Source of the DNA: Mytilus trossulus
Lineage: Eukaryota > Mollusca > Bivalvia > Mytilida > Mytilidae
Length of the DNA stretch: 64,000 nucleotides
Assembly (NCBI RefSeq): GCF_036588685.1
Contig: NC_086383.1
Coordinates: 33,732,412-33,796,411, forward strand
Reading direction: 5' to 3'
Below are positions 11,865 through 22,011 of the stretch, one piece after another. Made by a program: the position numbers and the translations under genes. The notes under the pieces were generated by a model. It was not told the DNA's origin. It ran no database searches and saw only the letters and a program-made list of their open reading frames with translations. The first letter of the stretch is position 1. Each line of letters starts with the position of its first letter.

Positions 11865-11931
11865 CCGTTGAAATAAATCCCCTTGCCATGGCTTGGGCCA
11901 TTCGGCCAGCACCTATAAATCCAATTGCCAT
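11865..11931 (-). CDS. PYCR: Pyrroline-5-carboxylate reductase, exon 1 (partial gene)
   Basis: Reads MAIGFIGAGRMAQAMARG followed by FIST and the first base of a Gly codon: 22 codons plus one base. The GFIGAGRMA segment is the N-terminal dinucleotide-binding turn (GxGxxA type) of P5C reductases, which use NAD(P)H to reduce pyrroline-5-carboxylate to proline. The start is fixed because the family begins M-x-(V/I)-GFIGAG. The exon ends in a phase-1 donor, ..ACGG|GTATGT; an intron after the Gly near residue 23 also agrees with what I recall of vertebrate PYCR genes. The rest of the protein (about 250 residues) is not in the window on this strand, so intron 1 exceeds 11.8 kb. I cannot tell which paralogue (PYCR1/2 or PYCR3 type) from 22 residues. 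No frame damage is seen, so it is probably a live gene. Confidence 0.85.
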
Positions 11932-12140
11932 TTTTAAAAAAGAGTTGTTTCCTGATGTAGCACACACTAAAAGTTCAAATATTTGACGATCGATTGCATT
12001 TTTGTGTATATTTATTATAGCACGTTTTCACCGACTGACTGGTTTCTCCAGATTGAAGTTTCAATTGGTTGAAATTCCAATGGTTCCGCCCACAATATGC
12101 ATATTCATGATGGAAAACAGTTTACTTTTTTCCATCACTA
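11932..12140 (-). promoter_or_regulatory. Putative 5' UTR and promoter of the reductase
   Basis: Upstream of the start codon on the minus strand, this stretch holds closely spaced CCAAT-type motifs (CAATTGG and CCAATGG near 12063-12082), a GC-box-like TTCCGCCCAC (about 12083-12092) and ATGCATAT. No TATA box is clear. The assignment rests on position and motifs only. Confidence 0.45.
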
Positions 12141-12734
12141 CGGTAATAGTATGGTACAAGCGAATTCCAGTTTAGCCCAGTCTACAATGGAATTATTTGA
12201 TCGATTTTGGGTAAACGGAATAAAACACGGCTTATTACAATATCAAAATTAGGGATTTTTTATAATTGATTAAATACAAGTGAAATTAATAAATGCGTTT
12301 TAGATATTTAAACATTTCAATAAAGATTTTTATAGTTGCCCCCCCTTTTTCAAACAATATGACCGTTTATATATATAGTGTGAGGTATTGACAATTTTAA
12401 ATTTGTTGGCAATGTTTGAGTGACTATGTGGAAGAACAAACATTGATGTTCATTAACAAAACTTGTGTGCGGAATATTTAAAACGAGTTAGCAGTTCTGA
12501 GTACTACTGTTTGAAAGCGTTATAGAAATGAGAAGTACAGCAAACGGATAAAACAAAAGGGGGGGGGGGGGCTGAAAATTTCAGATTATATTATCAGTCA
12601 CATTCAATATTATAACATTGCATCAGAGGTTCTGAGATCTAGTGCTTAAAGTGAGAGAAGCTATGGTGACTTCAGGGAACTTTTAACTTTATTGGATATA
12701 CAAATGTAAAAATATAACTTGATACTGAGGAACT
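12141..12734. other. Upstream region, G13 tract, no gene recognised
   Basis: A 21-codon plus-strand frame (MELFDRFW.., 12187-12252) faces away from the reductase and could be a divergent first exon or chance. A run of 13 G lies at 12559-12571. Confidence 0.4.
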
Positions 12735-13375
12735 GATGTCATTGCCAATGAGACAGCTATCCATCAGAGTACTACCCCCAATGGAGACTGGGAAATTGAA
12801 ATATGGTCATCGTAGGTCTTCGTCCGACCGGCAGTAAAACACTTGCCAAAGTTGGGCGTCTGATACGGTGCTTTTTGTCCGCAATTTGCTTCTTGTCCGA
12901 TACTTTTGCTTTTTGTCCGTATCGCTTTTTGTCCGATATTTTTTGCTTTTTGTCCAACACGTACGGGTCCGTTTGAATAAACACAGCAAAGTGCGGCCGG
13001 AATCGGGTATTGAATCGTGTAGAGATAGTTCCACGCCCACTCTAGCACGGTAAGAACCCGCTTGAAACAGCCCTTTGAGTGGTCTGTAGGTGGACAGTTG
13101 CAATGAAAAATCAATGTCCCTATTCAATATACCGGTAACACTCATTAATTAATGTCAGTTGAAATTTCTCCAACCCTCACTCCGCACAGACTCTTGTAAC
13201 AACAGGATATATATATTGTATCTATTGTTGTTTTTTTTCTCGTTCTGACACAATATAATTAAAATATTGATCTCTGATTACGTAGTATAACGTAATCAGA
13301 GATCAATCAATATATATATATTAATTAGATTGGTTCTGACACGCATGAAATATTTGCCACTGGGTCACAGTTAAT
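12735..13375 (+). repeat. Repeat D, copy 1 (interrupted)
   Basis: ATTGCCAATGAGACAGCTAT, CGACCGGCAGTAAAACACTT and GCATGAAATATTTGCCACTG align with copy 2 at 16818-17255. An internal stretch (12868-12955) is replaced by four or five copies of a GCTTTTTGTCCGATA-like 15-mer. The 3' end resumes at 13695 (AAGCCACCAACAATCAATC) after an inserted element. Overlapping frames in this stretch are repeat artefacts. Confidence 0.75.
13267..13306. repeat. Perfect 17-bp hairpin
   Basis: TTGATCTCTGATTACGT (13267-13283), 6-base loop, exact reverse complement at 13290-13306. Confidence 0.9.
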
Positions 13376-13380
13376 TTATA

Positions 13381-13634
13381 AGGGACCTACCATTTGATTT
13401 TTATGGGGGGGGCTAGGATGAAATTTGAAAAAAATAGGCAGGACAGGAGTTTTGAGTAAAAAAAAAGGCAGGATGAGCATCTTGGTAAAAAAACAAGGCA
13501 GGATGACAATTTGGGTAAAAAAAAGTCAGGATAAACTAGTAAAAAAAAAGGCAGGACCGAATAGAGTAAAAAATAAAAAGGCAGGACAGAGATTACAACT
13601 TAAAAAAAAAGCAGGACAAAATTTTTCATCCTAG

Positions 13635-13670
<36 letters not shown>

Positions 13671-13694
13671 ATAACAGTCAAATGGTAGCTCCCT
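13381..13694 (+). mobile_element. Element E, copy 1 with C36 tract
   Basis: Inverted ends AGGGACCTACCATTTGA.. / ..TCAAATGGTAGCTCCCT, followed inward by TATGGGGGGGGCTAGGATG and CATCCTAG(C)36 CCATA-like sequence. The interior has six or seven degenerate units of about 30 bp, TAAAAAAAAAGGCAGGATG. It is inserted into repeat D. Confidence 0.8.
13635..13670. repeat. Uninterrupted C36 homopolymer
   Basis: 36 consecutive C residues. The length may be imprecise because homopolymers are error-prone in sequencing. Confidence 0.8.
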
Positions 13695-14225
13695 AAGCCA
13701 CCAACAATCAATCAATCCATCCATCCACCAAACAGAGTTAAAACAAAGTGATATTTGTTCGAGTTGATATGCATTTGATTCTGGATTTTGGAGAAATAAT
13801 GGGTTGTACCGGGTAAAATTTGACGATGAACACTGAAGTATAAACTTTCTTTTTACCTCCTTTTTTTGCAGATTTATTTAAAAGAATTGCCGCAAATTGA
13901 CATGAAATGGCAACCCATTATAATGCCAGGCAAATTGGCAAAGTTTCGTTGTGTCTTATCTCCATTTCCGAAACTACTTTCTCTAATGTTTGTGCTATTT
14001 TCACATTTCCTGACCGGTGTGAGAAAAATATTTCTCCTCACTAGTGAAAAATCTGTTCTCGGCAAATGATTAGTCGAAATTTTATTATGACGTCAAAATG
14101 TTTTGTTTTCTTCTCAACTTTCCTATTGTGACGTCATGAAAAAAGGCGACCTTGCCTGATGACGTCGCATATAAAGAGCACAATTTTATGAAAATCTTTG
14201 AAAAAGAACGATAAAAAGCATTAGA
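13695..14225. other. TGACGTCA-bearing spacer
   Basis: Two exact CRE-type palindromes TGACGTCA (14088-14095 and 14129-14136) and a near copy TGACGTCG (14160-14167). A 67-codon frame at 13866 lacks any recognisable motif and is also open on the other strand, so I do not call it a gene. Confidence 0.5.
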
Positions 14226-14397
14226 GAAACAGATTCTGACACTATAACTCGTGTATTACGATATTTCTCCACTCTCGACAGTTAAATTTTATTACTTAAA
14301 GGGCTCGGCAAGCCTCGCGCTTTAAATAATAAAATTTAACTGTCTCGAGTGGAGAAATATCGTAATACACTTGTTGCAGTGTAAGAATCTATATTTC
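14226..14397. mobile_element. Foldback element, about 78-bp arms
   Basis: Left arm 14226-14304 (..GTATTACGATATTTCTCCAC..) and right arm 14320-14397 are nearly perfect reverse complements around a short GGGCTCGGCAAGCCTCG centre. Confidence 0.85.
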
Positions 14398-16289
14398 TAA
14401 TATATAGACATGTTATTTTTCTCCTTTTTTTGTTAAATTGTTATACGATGATGACTGATGTTCCCATATTTTGACTATTTTATTGATTGTGACTGTTTAT
14501 TTAACGCATCATGTAAATGTAACGGAATTTGATGAGACTGTTATTAAAGTGAGAGGGTTATAGCGCTATAGAACCAGGTTTAATCCACCATTTTCTACAT
14601 TTGAAAATGCCTGTACCAAGTCAGGAATATGACAGTTCTTGTCCATTCGTTTTTGATGCGTTTTGTTTTTTGATTTTGCCATGTGATTATGGACTTTCCA
14701 AATTGATTTTCCTCTGAGTTCAGTATTTTTGTGATTTTACTTTTTTCTAGTCTTTTCAAATTATCTTTATTGATCTCCGTAGCATTCGTACTTTCCGATA
14801 AAAAAAAATGTTTGAACAATGTTTGAAATTTTTTGAAAAATGATGAAAAAGATGTATGAATACACAATATAACATTGGTTGCAATGAATTACATTGATTT
14901 CCCAGTTAGATAAAAACCGATAATTTCACATGTGAAATAAACGTGGTTATTTCACTCTCTGACGTCATACAACAATAGGCGTTGTCAAGACGTCGATAAC
15001 GTCGAAACAAAACATGCGTAGGAAAAACATATAGTTCCTTACATATTCTACATTAATTTTTTCTGATATTCAAATACGGCGATTAGTTATACTATAATTA
15101 AAAGGACTAGGGGCTATAAGGGCCATTTTTGGCCCCACCCCAAAATTTCATTTAATTTGTCATGTTGTAACTCTATACCATAGACCTTCTGAAAATAATC
15201 GAATTTTGGGTCTAGCTCGTTTATTCTGTTGCCTAGCAACCACTAAAATGGCGGGGTTAAATTCATCAAATATGATTATTATACAGCTTTAATATATCTT
15301 TATTTGAAATTGAACCTGTTTAGCATGTAGTGAACTTTACACTTGTACACTATTTAAATATAACATAATTAATTGCACATTTTTGCCAAATTCACTGTTG
15401 TTTCTCCCTAGCAACATATCTGTGCCCATGGCAACCGCGATTTGTTTTCTATTTACAAGATTTAATTTTAAATATATTGAAACAGAAAGGCAATTTAAGA
15501 TGTAAATTGTAAAAAGAAACGAACTCCAAGGTAAATATTAAGGGGGAAAGCAATATTGAAACAGGAACAAACAAAACAAAACACCGGGTATTGCTGATAT
15601 ATACAGATTGTGCATCTGATGCTGGGTTGGGTCTCACTTATCAGCGACAAGAAGAATGATATAAAGGCAAGACACATTTAGCGCTAAGAAATCTTAATAT
15701 TGATTATCTTAAATAAATAGATACAGACACATTCCAAAGTCAGTGTATTTCCATGGCAGTAGTTATGTTTCCGGAAGGGATTGGGGTTGAAGGGGGCACT
15801 TCTATTTACACCTTTTTATGCTTGAATAAGTGAAAAGTTAAGAAAACTATCAGATATATATGATATAACTTTTTTTCCTAAGCAAATTATGAAAAGGTAT
15901 ATATTTTTAAAATGTAAAACTGGGTAAGGTGACAAAACAGCTGCACCCCCTATCATTTAAGTATTGAAGTACACCCCCTCCCCTTCTAGACTTATGTAAA
16001 GGATCGTTAGGGTTGACTTTTTGAAATTCATCTTATTTCTATTATCTATTTCAGTCGTCCAGACTTATAACCGTATCATTCTATAGAATTACAAAACTGG
16101 AACATGCTACTATATCAAATAAATCTGTATTCTTAGATTTTTTCTATATTCATTATATATATATCATTTGTTTTTTTGTAGTTTTTGTCAATGTGACTAG
16201 TTTACTTTTCGCCTTTACTAATCTTAGTGTCGTATGACTTGGTCTTTGATCATCATGACAATATTCATTATATATTCGTCAAAATTATT
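14398..16289. other. No gene recognised
   Basis: AT-rich. One TGACGTCA at 14960-14967. A block GGGGCTATAAGGGCCATTTT near 15110 resembles, inverted, a block at 18370-18410. Short minus frames at 14595-14867 and 15449-15677 have no recognisable motif. Confidence 0.45.
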
Positions 16290-16655
16290 GAAAACAAGAA
16301 TGTGTCTTTAGTACATGGATGCCCAAATTGCAAGACTAACAATGGCCAGGAAATCCTAGGTTAGGACAGGCCCAAAAAATCGGCAGATTTAAACATGTTA
16401 TTTTTGCTATCTCAAACCCCCTCTCCCTTTACCTCTAGGCAAAGTAGAAAAAAATCAAACACACAATACACACAGTAAAATTTACTTCAAAAAAAGTCTG
16501 ATGTCAGATTCAACTACCTTGACCAAACACTTAAACCTGAAGCGAGACACAAGGACAATCGGATGAACAGACTGACATACGCACGGACGAACAGACTGAC
16601 ATATGCATGGACAAACAGACGCATAGACCAGAAAACATAATGCCCACAAATGGGG
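16290..16655 (+). mobile_element. MITE F, copy 1 (diverged)
   Basis: Starts AACAAGAATGTGTCTTTAGT and ends CCAGAAAACATAATGCCC..GGGGCTTAA. The middle keeps CTACCTTGACCAAACACTTA and a run of GGACGAACAGAC-like 12-mers. Confidence 0.7.
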
Positions 16656-16817
16656 CTTAACAACAAAGCCGGGTCACATTTTAAAATGTACACTTCATTT
16701 TTACGCATGATTATAAAACTATTCAAAACATAGCCTTTAAAAAGGCAACAGACATGTAGTATGCTTACAGACTTCAGGCTCTTGTTTCTATGCATGGAAA
16801 GGTCAATTATCCATATA

Positions 16818-17255
16818 TATAATCCCCAAGGGTGACTGGGGTATAGAAATATGGTCACTTGGTCTTCTCCCGACCGGCAGTAACACACTTGCCGAAGTGG
16901 GGCGTCCGTTTGGCTGTGCGGGATGTAACAAGTTCACAGTCACGTCCGGTCAGAAGGGGGACGTTAAATCCGATGCCTCGTGTAAAGAGTGGGCCACGCT
17001 CTTTGCGCGTTTAGAACCTTTGCAACAACTCTCTGAGGGGTCCGTAGGTGGCCTGTTGCAAGGCAAATTTTCTGTCCCTATCCAATATGCCCTCTTTTTC
17101 CGGTGGCAGTCCAAATTTCTCCGACCTTCATCCCAGATGACCTCTATTGTATCAACCTACCTATTGTATTTATTGTGAACTTGTTCTCGTACTGAATATG
17201 CATGAAATATTTGCCACTGGACGTTAAGCAACCAACAATCAATCAATCAATCCAT
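16818..17255 (+). repeat. Repeat D, copy 2 (uninterrupted)
   Basis: Runs from CCCCAAGGGTGACTGGG through CCGACCGGCAGTAACACACT, TAAAGAGTGGGCCACGCTC and GCATGAAATATTTGCCACTG to AAGCAACCAACAATCAATC. It is GC-richer than its surroundings. I recognise it as a common Mytilus repeat; class not determined. The 93-codon frame in it is incidental. Confidence 0.75.
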
Positions 17256-17261
17256 ATATAT

Positions 17262-17440
17262 ATATATATATACATTTGCAAATTTACAGATCTTACATTG
17301 TTGGGTTGATGTTTAGACGAGTTGTATATACATAATGTACATAGCCATGTATCACCATCACTGCTGGTGATACAATGGATAAATCTGTTGTATAGTTGTC
17401 ACAGGCTCAGTCGTACTTATATAATTATATATTTCTACGT
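17262..17440. mobile_element. Element C, copy 2 (partial)
   Basis: TTTACAGATCTTACATTGTT, GATGTTTAGACGAGTTGTAT and ATAGCCATGTATCACCATCA match copy 1 in reverse orientation. Only one palindrome arm is present. Confidence 0.7.
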
Positions 17441-17621
17441 TTATACCGGATATATGGATAGTCTACCTTATGCTGTTTCCATTTTTTACCATCAAATTTT
17501 TAAGAACTTGTTCTCTATGCACATTCCCCACAAAGACACATCCAATTGGAATATAGGTAGGATCATTTTCGAAATAAATCTCGTGTTTCTCGCCAATTAT
17601 GGAAATTTAAGTAAAATACAC

Positions 17622-17649
17622 CCCCCCCCCCCCCCCCCCTTTTTTTTCC
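17622..17649. repeat. C-run followed by T-run
   Basis: About 18 C then about 9 T. Confidence 0.85.
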
Positions 17650-19185
17650 GTTACATAAATCATGGATCTGACCCTAATACCAGAGAGAGAAGATTGCCCC
17701 ATTCAAACAACAAATTTTGAATTTATAATTAGCAAAAACATCAAAAATGTACAGATTTTGTTATATTGAAGGTCTATCTAAAATTTCATAATAAAAAAAA
17801 ATGTCCTCAAAGTTGTTAACAATTATTATTGACTGCCTTACACATGAAGGTCATTGCTGTCGGATTTTTTTAAAGAAACTTAACTAGATATACTTAAGAA
17901 AATATATAATTAGGAATACACTTTACATTCATAAACAAAAAAAATAAGTTTCTATAGGCATAAGAATGTACAAATGTATAAACTAAACTTTGTCAGATGA
18001 AAAGGTCCAATTTGGACGGCAAATTTCAGCTTTTTATTGCTCCGCTTGGCTATAAAAAATATAAAATAAACTATCGCACCAACCTTGCACCAAAAAGATT
18101 TTTTATCCGAAGTTTGATATGTATGAACTTGTCAAAATGTTAAAATTTCTAATTGGTGCAAGCATGGTGCGGTGGTCAAAATTTAGAAAAACCATCAAAT
18201 TTTCGGTAATTTTGCTTATTTTCCCAATAATGACGTCATTTACACCTACCATTGTGACGTCATTGAACCTTTTGTAGTTAAGTAAAAACATTTTTTTTAA
18301 ATAATTTACTCATATTCTAATAATTTATAGAGAAAAATCTGCTCTGTTAGAATTTTTATTATCTTGTAAATCTGGGGCCATTTTAGGCCATTAAAGCCCC
18401 TACTCCTTTATTACGGCAACAACCTGACGTCGTTTCGAATAGCGAAAACAACAACACTTTGAAGAAGAAAAAAACGGCGCCATAAAAACACTCAGATCAA
18501 GGGCACTACTTAGTCGATTGTCGGTGCATGCATTAATTGTTCATCTACATATATAGAGAGAGACTTTTTAAACTACAATTTGATTTATCTATGTGTTACT
18601 TATTTTTCGGATCCTTTTTGTTATTCCGTGATATTGAAAAGTGTTGCCCTTGACGCGGAACAGATTGAATCTTCGGGTTTTATTTTGCCCGCAACTTTTA
18701 AATTGCATTGGGTGCAGAACTTTCAAAATTTTTAAAACGAGTAAAACTTGGGTGCGTAATTGTATCGTAGCATTTCTTTTCAGAGATTCTATCTTTTAGC
18801 ACTATTTAAAGAGGCTTCTTAAAAAAAATAGGGACGAAGATTTGAATGTTTCGGATGATGCTCCCAATGTATCTTGAGAACGGTACGAATATATCACTGT
18901 GAATTTAAAGGAAAAAAAATACACTTAGAAGAAAATGCACTTTATCGACATGTTATTCTGGGGGTAGGCGGAGTAGAAAGTTTGCCGGAAATTCCATGTA
19001 TTAGTACTGAGCATTTGTTTTTTGGTAATAAGCCTGGATGAGAAACATGACCAATTGTTTACCCAAAAAGTTCAAACCCGTTGTCAAGGACTATCTAGAT
19101 ATGATTCGATATTACTGATGGACAGGTCAGTTGTCCGGTTCAATATATAAGTCACGAAATTGTTTTGGAATGTTGACCGACATTT
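17650..19185. other. No gene recognised; paired TGACGTCA sites
   Basis: TGACGTCA at 18231-18238 and 18255-18262. A 16-bp inverted pair GCACCAACCTTGCACC / GGTGCAAGCATGGTGC lies at about 18076 and 18156. Otherwise AT-rich with no credible coding. Confidence 0.45.
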
Positions 19186-19575
19186 GTTCCAAACACGGAT
19201 ATGAACTTTTTATTCGAGATTATTTCGAAACTTCTCACACAAAGGATCATAAGGACGCAGCCGGGGGCTTCTTAAAAAACAAGTAGACATGGCTTTTTTT
19301 CGCGAGAACAAAATGATACAATCTGCGGCAGATTTTTTTTTTAATATTGCGGCTAACATTTGAAGGAAACTATAAGTCATTGTATTGTAAGTGCCGAATA
19401 TTCAGATATGTCGGGAGTATAGATCATGACAAAATATCTTTCAAACCCGTTCCTGGTATCAGAAATTTCCATCAAGTTTTTTCTTCTTTGGGCGATGCTT
19501 ATTTGACAGTTAGAAAACTGCCTTGTTATTCTTGTGAAAACGGTTTGGTTGGTACTTACAAAGACTGCATATAAA
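19186..19575 (+). pseudogene. Decayed gene of an unnamed mobile-element-associated family
   Basis: Conceptual pieces in shifting plus-strand frames read YFETSHTKDHKDAAGGFLKN, then after a stop and frameshift DMAFFRENKMIQSAADFF, then after another shift KCRIFRYVGSIDHDKISF, FKPVPGIRNFHQVF and KLPCYSCENG before a TAA. The order (S-H-x-K-D..DAAGGFLKNK, M-I-Q-S-A-x-D, C-K-C-R-x-F-R-Y, F-K-P-V-x-G-x-R, Cys-rich end) resembles a family I recall as highly repeated in bivalve and cnidarian genomes, with no known function. At least two frameshifts and in-frame stops show it is dead. The family link is from memory. Confidence 0.5.
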
Positions 19576-19616
19576 TAATTCCGTTTGCAAGAAAACTAAT
19601 TTGCATACGAAAAATG

Positions 19617-19700
19617 AATATTTGCAGCAATATTGTCGCAACTATTTGCAGCAATATTGTCGCAACTATTTGCAGCAACATTGCCGCAAATATTTGCAAG
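19617..19700. repeat. 24-bp tandem repeat, 3.5 copies
   Basis: Units at 19617, 19641 and 19665 share ATTTGCAGCAATATTGTCGC. The unit is divisible by three, so both strands show short open frames. Confidence 0.9.
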
Positions 19701-20500
19701 AAGCATTATTGTTCTTAGTTTATACTTTGACCAATCAAAAACCAAGTTGCTTTCTTTAAAAAAAAGAAAAAGAAAAGCAATACATGAACCTAAGACCGCT
19801 GACTGCCGGGTCACCAAAATATTGTTGCATAATTTGTGTTTGATTTTGAATTGAAATAATTGTTGACTGTGAATAGAAGAAGCCGATTGAACGAATACAT
19901 TTACAGCTTATATTTGAATAGTTCTTTTAAAGCTCGACTATTTTATATATTACTTGGGAATGCACATATTTTTTTCCGATTACAGCCCATCAATTGGCAA
20001 ATCCTAATTTCTACTAACCGGATGACTTATGCAAATTGCACAAACCTATTGCAATATAAATTTATGCACTCCGTTTGCTTTATAATATGAAATTCTGGAT
20101 GCATTTATTTTTCTATCATATCTTTATATTTTGTTTCCTAAATGAATGCCTTTATATTCTCAACTCGTATTTGAAGCTCAGCCTGCTGTCTTTACTCATG
20201 GAAGATGCTGTATGCGGTCAAACCTGTTGCATGCAATTGATTGGGACTTCTTATGAAGAGATTTATTTTGGTCTCATAAAACATCTCAAATTTTAAGGAT
20301 TTCCTGATTTTACTTAAACCAATTCAAAAATTATACAGAGAAACAAACTTTGCCAAAGAATTTCTTAACTCCGAAGTTTATGAATACCTGTACACACTTT
20401 CAAAATAACCAATTTATATAAAAAGGTATGTAGATATAAAAAAACACGCCAGACACTAGTTAAGTCTACCAAAAAAGCATTAGTAACGCTCGAATGAAAA
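19701..20500. other. No gene recognised
   Basis: Two short plus-strand frames (19860-20090 and 20075-20296) overlap and have no recognised motif. They might be further decay products of the pseudogene at 19186, but I cannot show it. Confidence 0.4.
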
Positions 20501-20504
20501 AAAA

Positions 20505-20560
20505 AAAAAATATAAAAAAAAAAGAAGTGGTATGATTGCCAATGAGACAACTATCAGGAT
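20505..20560 (+). repeat. Repeat G fragment
   Basis: GTGGTATGATTGCCAATGAG followed by ACAACTATC after an A-rich lead. Confidence 0.75.
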
Positions 20561-21135
20561 TATCATTTAATACGCAAGACGCGCGTTTCGTCTACATAAG
20601 ACTCAATATTAACAGTATAAAATAATCAACATTGGGGTTGTAATTAAATGTTGTTGTAATTATTGTAAATAATTTGTACGGTTGTTGTGAGCTGCAAGGA
20701 TTTAAAATCATGCTTTATGAATTGAAAACACACAATCAAGTATTTTTATTCACGACCGTTTAAAATTTAAATATTTAATAAATTGATCTTACTTTCCGTT
20801 TTATAGATATATTACTGTACAATACAAAAAAAATAAATAATAATTACTCATAAAGTGTAAAAACTAAAATAATTAATGTAGAAATATTATGATTTTTGTT
20901 TATACACATCTTTTTTTGTAGGATGCAAGAATGTCTTTAGATTTAATTTTTATTTTTCCTTTACAAATGAATATCTAAAAATACCAAAGCAGAGTATCTT
21001 GTCATGTAAAATACTTTAATGCAACTCTGAAAATATTCTGATTCCAATCATTGGTAGTTTCTCCAGGAACATAAATGCAATATTTATTTTGTATATATTT
21101 GTTTGATTCCGATTGAATTAAATACTTTTGATAAG
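20561..21135. other. No feature recognised
   Basis: AT-rich spacer. Confidence 0.5.
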
Positions 21136-21245
21136 AATATTATCTTCCTGTTTTCCGAACTAATATTATCTTTCTGTTTTCCGAACTAATATTATCTTTC
21201 TGTTTTCCAATCTAATATTATCTTTCTGTTTTCCGATCTAATATT
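21136..21245. repeat. 26-bp tandem repeat, about 4 copies
   Basis: Unit TATTATCTTTCTGTTTTCCG plus AACTAA, with few substitutions between copies. Confidence 0.9.
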
Positions 21246-21585
21246 ACAATATTTCAACCAGAATGTTATCTCCCGTAAGTCTAGTATGATGAAATACACA
21301 GTATCCCGTGGTTAAATCTTCAAACATAATTAGTTTACATGTTATCGAGACAACAGACAATACCACGCTATAATTGACCCAGATCCACACAGTGCACATT
21401 TTAAAACAAATATAAATGCGTCGTCAAGAGCCGTCAATGGACCACATCAAAGACGTAGCCAACAACCTGTTAAGACCTGAATAAATGACCGAAAACTTTA
21501 GAGACGTTCCGATAATTTTATTCTGACTTCCGGCCGAGAGATATCGAGTGGCCCATAGACACATCCAAAACTCGCCAATATATAA

Positions 21586-21611
21586 GCATGAACCCCTCAG
21601 GGGGTTCATGC
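21586..21611. repeat. Short palindrome GCATGAACCCC
   Basis: GCATGAACCCC-TCAG-GGGGTTCATGC. It looks like a bacterial terminator stem but sits in eukaryotic repeat DNA. Confidence 0.85.
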
Positions 21612-21924
21612 AAAAAATCGTCGTATAAACTATGGATGAGAAACATTCCATCATTTCCATTGCATTTATTATTTAGGTTTCACCAACTCTTCAATGTTTG
21701 ACGCGTGGAACTCTTAGTCTTCTGGAAACTACACATGTCATTTTATCAGTATATGATGAAAAGGATAGAGCACAATAATGTTCTTGTTTAAAAACCTCTT
21801 TGTTCATTTTATCTGTATTGGAATTAGATTGAAATGAATAACTTTAAAAGAGGTCAAATGGTTTGCAAAAAGTGATCATATTTATTGTATTGGGGATACC
21901 TATCATTACAGTACAATTGTTATT

Positions 21925-22011
21925 GATATAAAAAAAAAAGAAGATGTGGTATTATTGCCAATGAGACAACTCTCCACAAGAGACCAACATGACACATAAA
22001 TTAACAACTAT
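21925..22011 (+). repeat. Repeat G copy abutting the minisatellite
   Basis: GATGTGGTATTATTGCCAAT, GAGACAACTCTCCACAAGAG and ATTAACAACTATA lead straight into the 21-bp array. Confidence 0.8.

Noticed and set aside
12187-12252. 21-codon frame MELFDRFW.. divergent from the reductase, with GTAAAC inside
   Set aside because: Too short, with a poor donor and no second exon; kept only as a note in the spacer entry.
12764-13145. Three overlapping minus frames with Gly-Gln-Lys or Lys-Lys repeats
   Set aside because: They arise from the GCTTTTTGTCCGATA array inside repeat D, which is non-coding elsewhere.
13267-13306. Hairpin resembling a bacterial terminator (also 21586-21611)
   Set aside because: Context is eukaryotic repeat DNA with no upstream gene.
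16514-16888. 124-codon minus frame
   Set aside because: It runs through MITE F into repeat D; frames in the other copies are not conserved.
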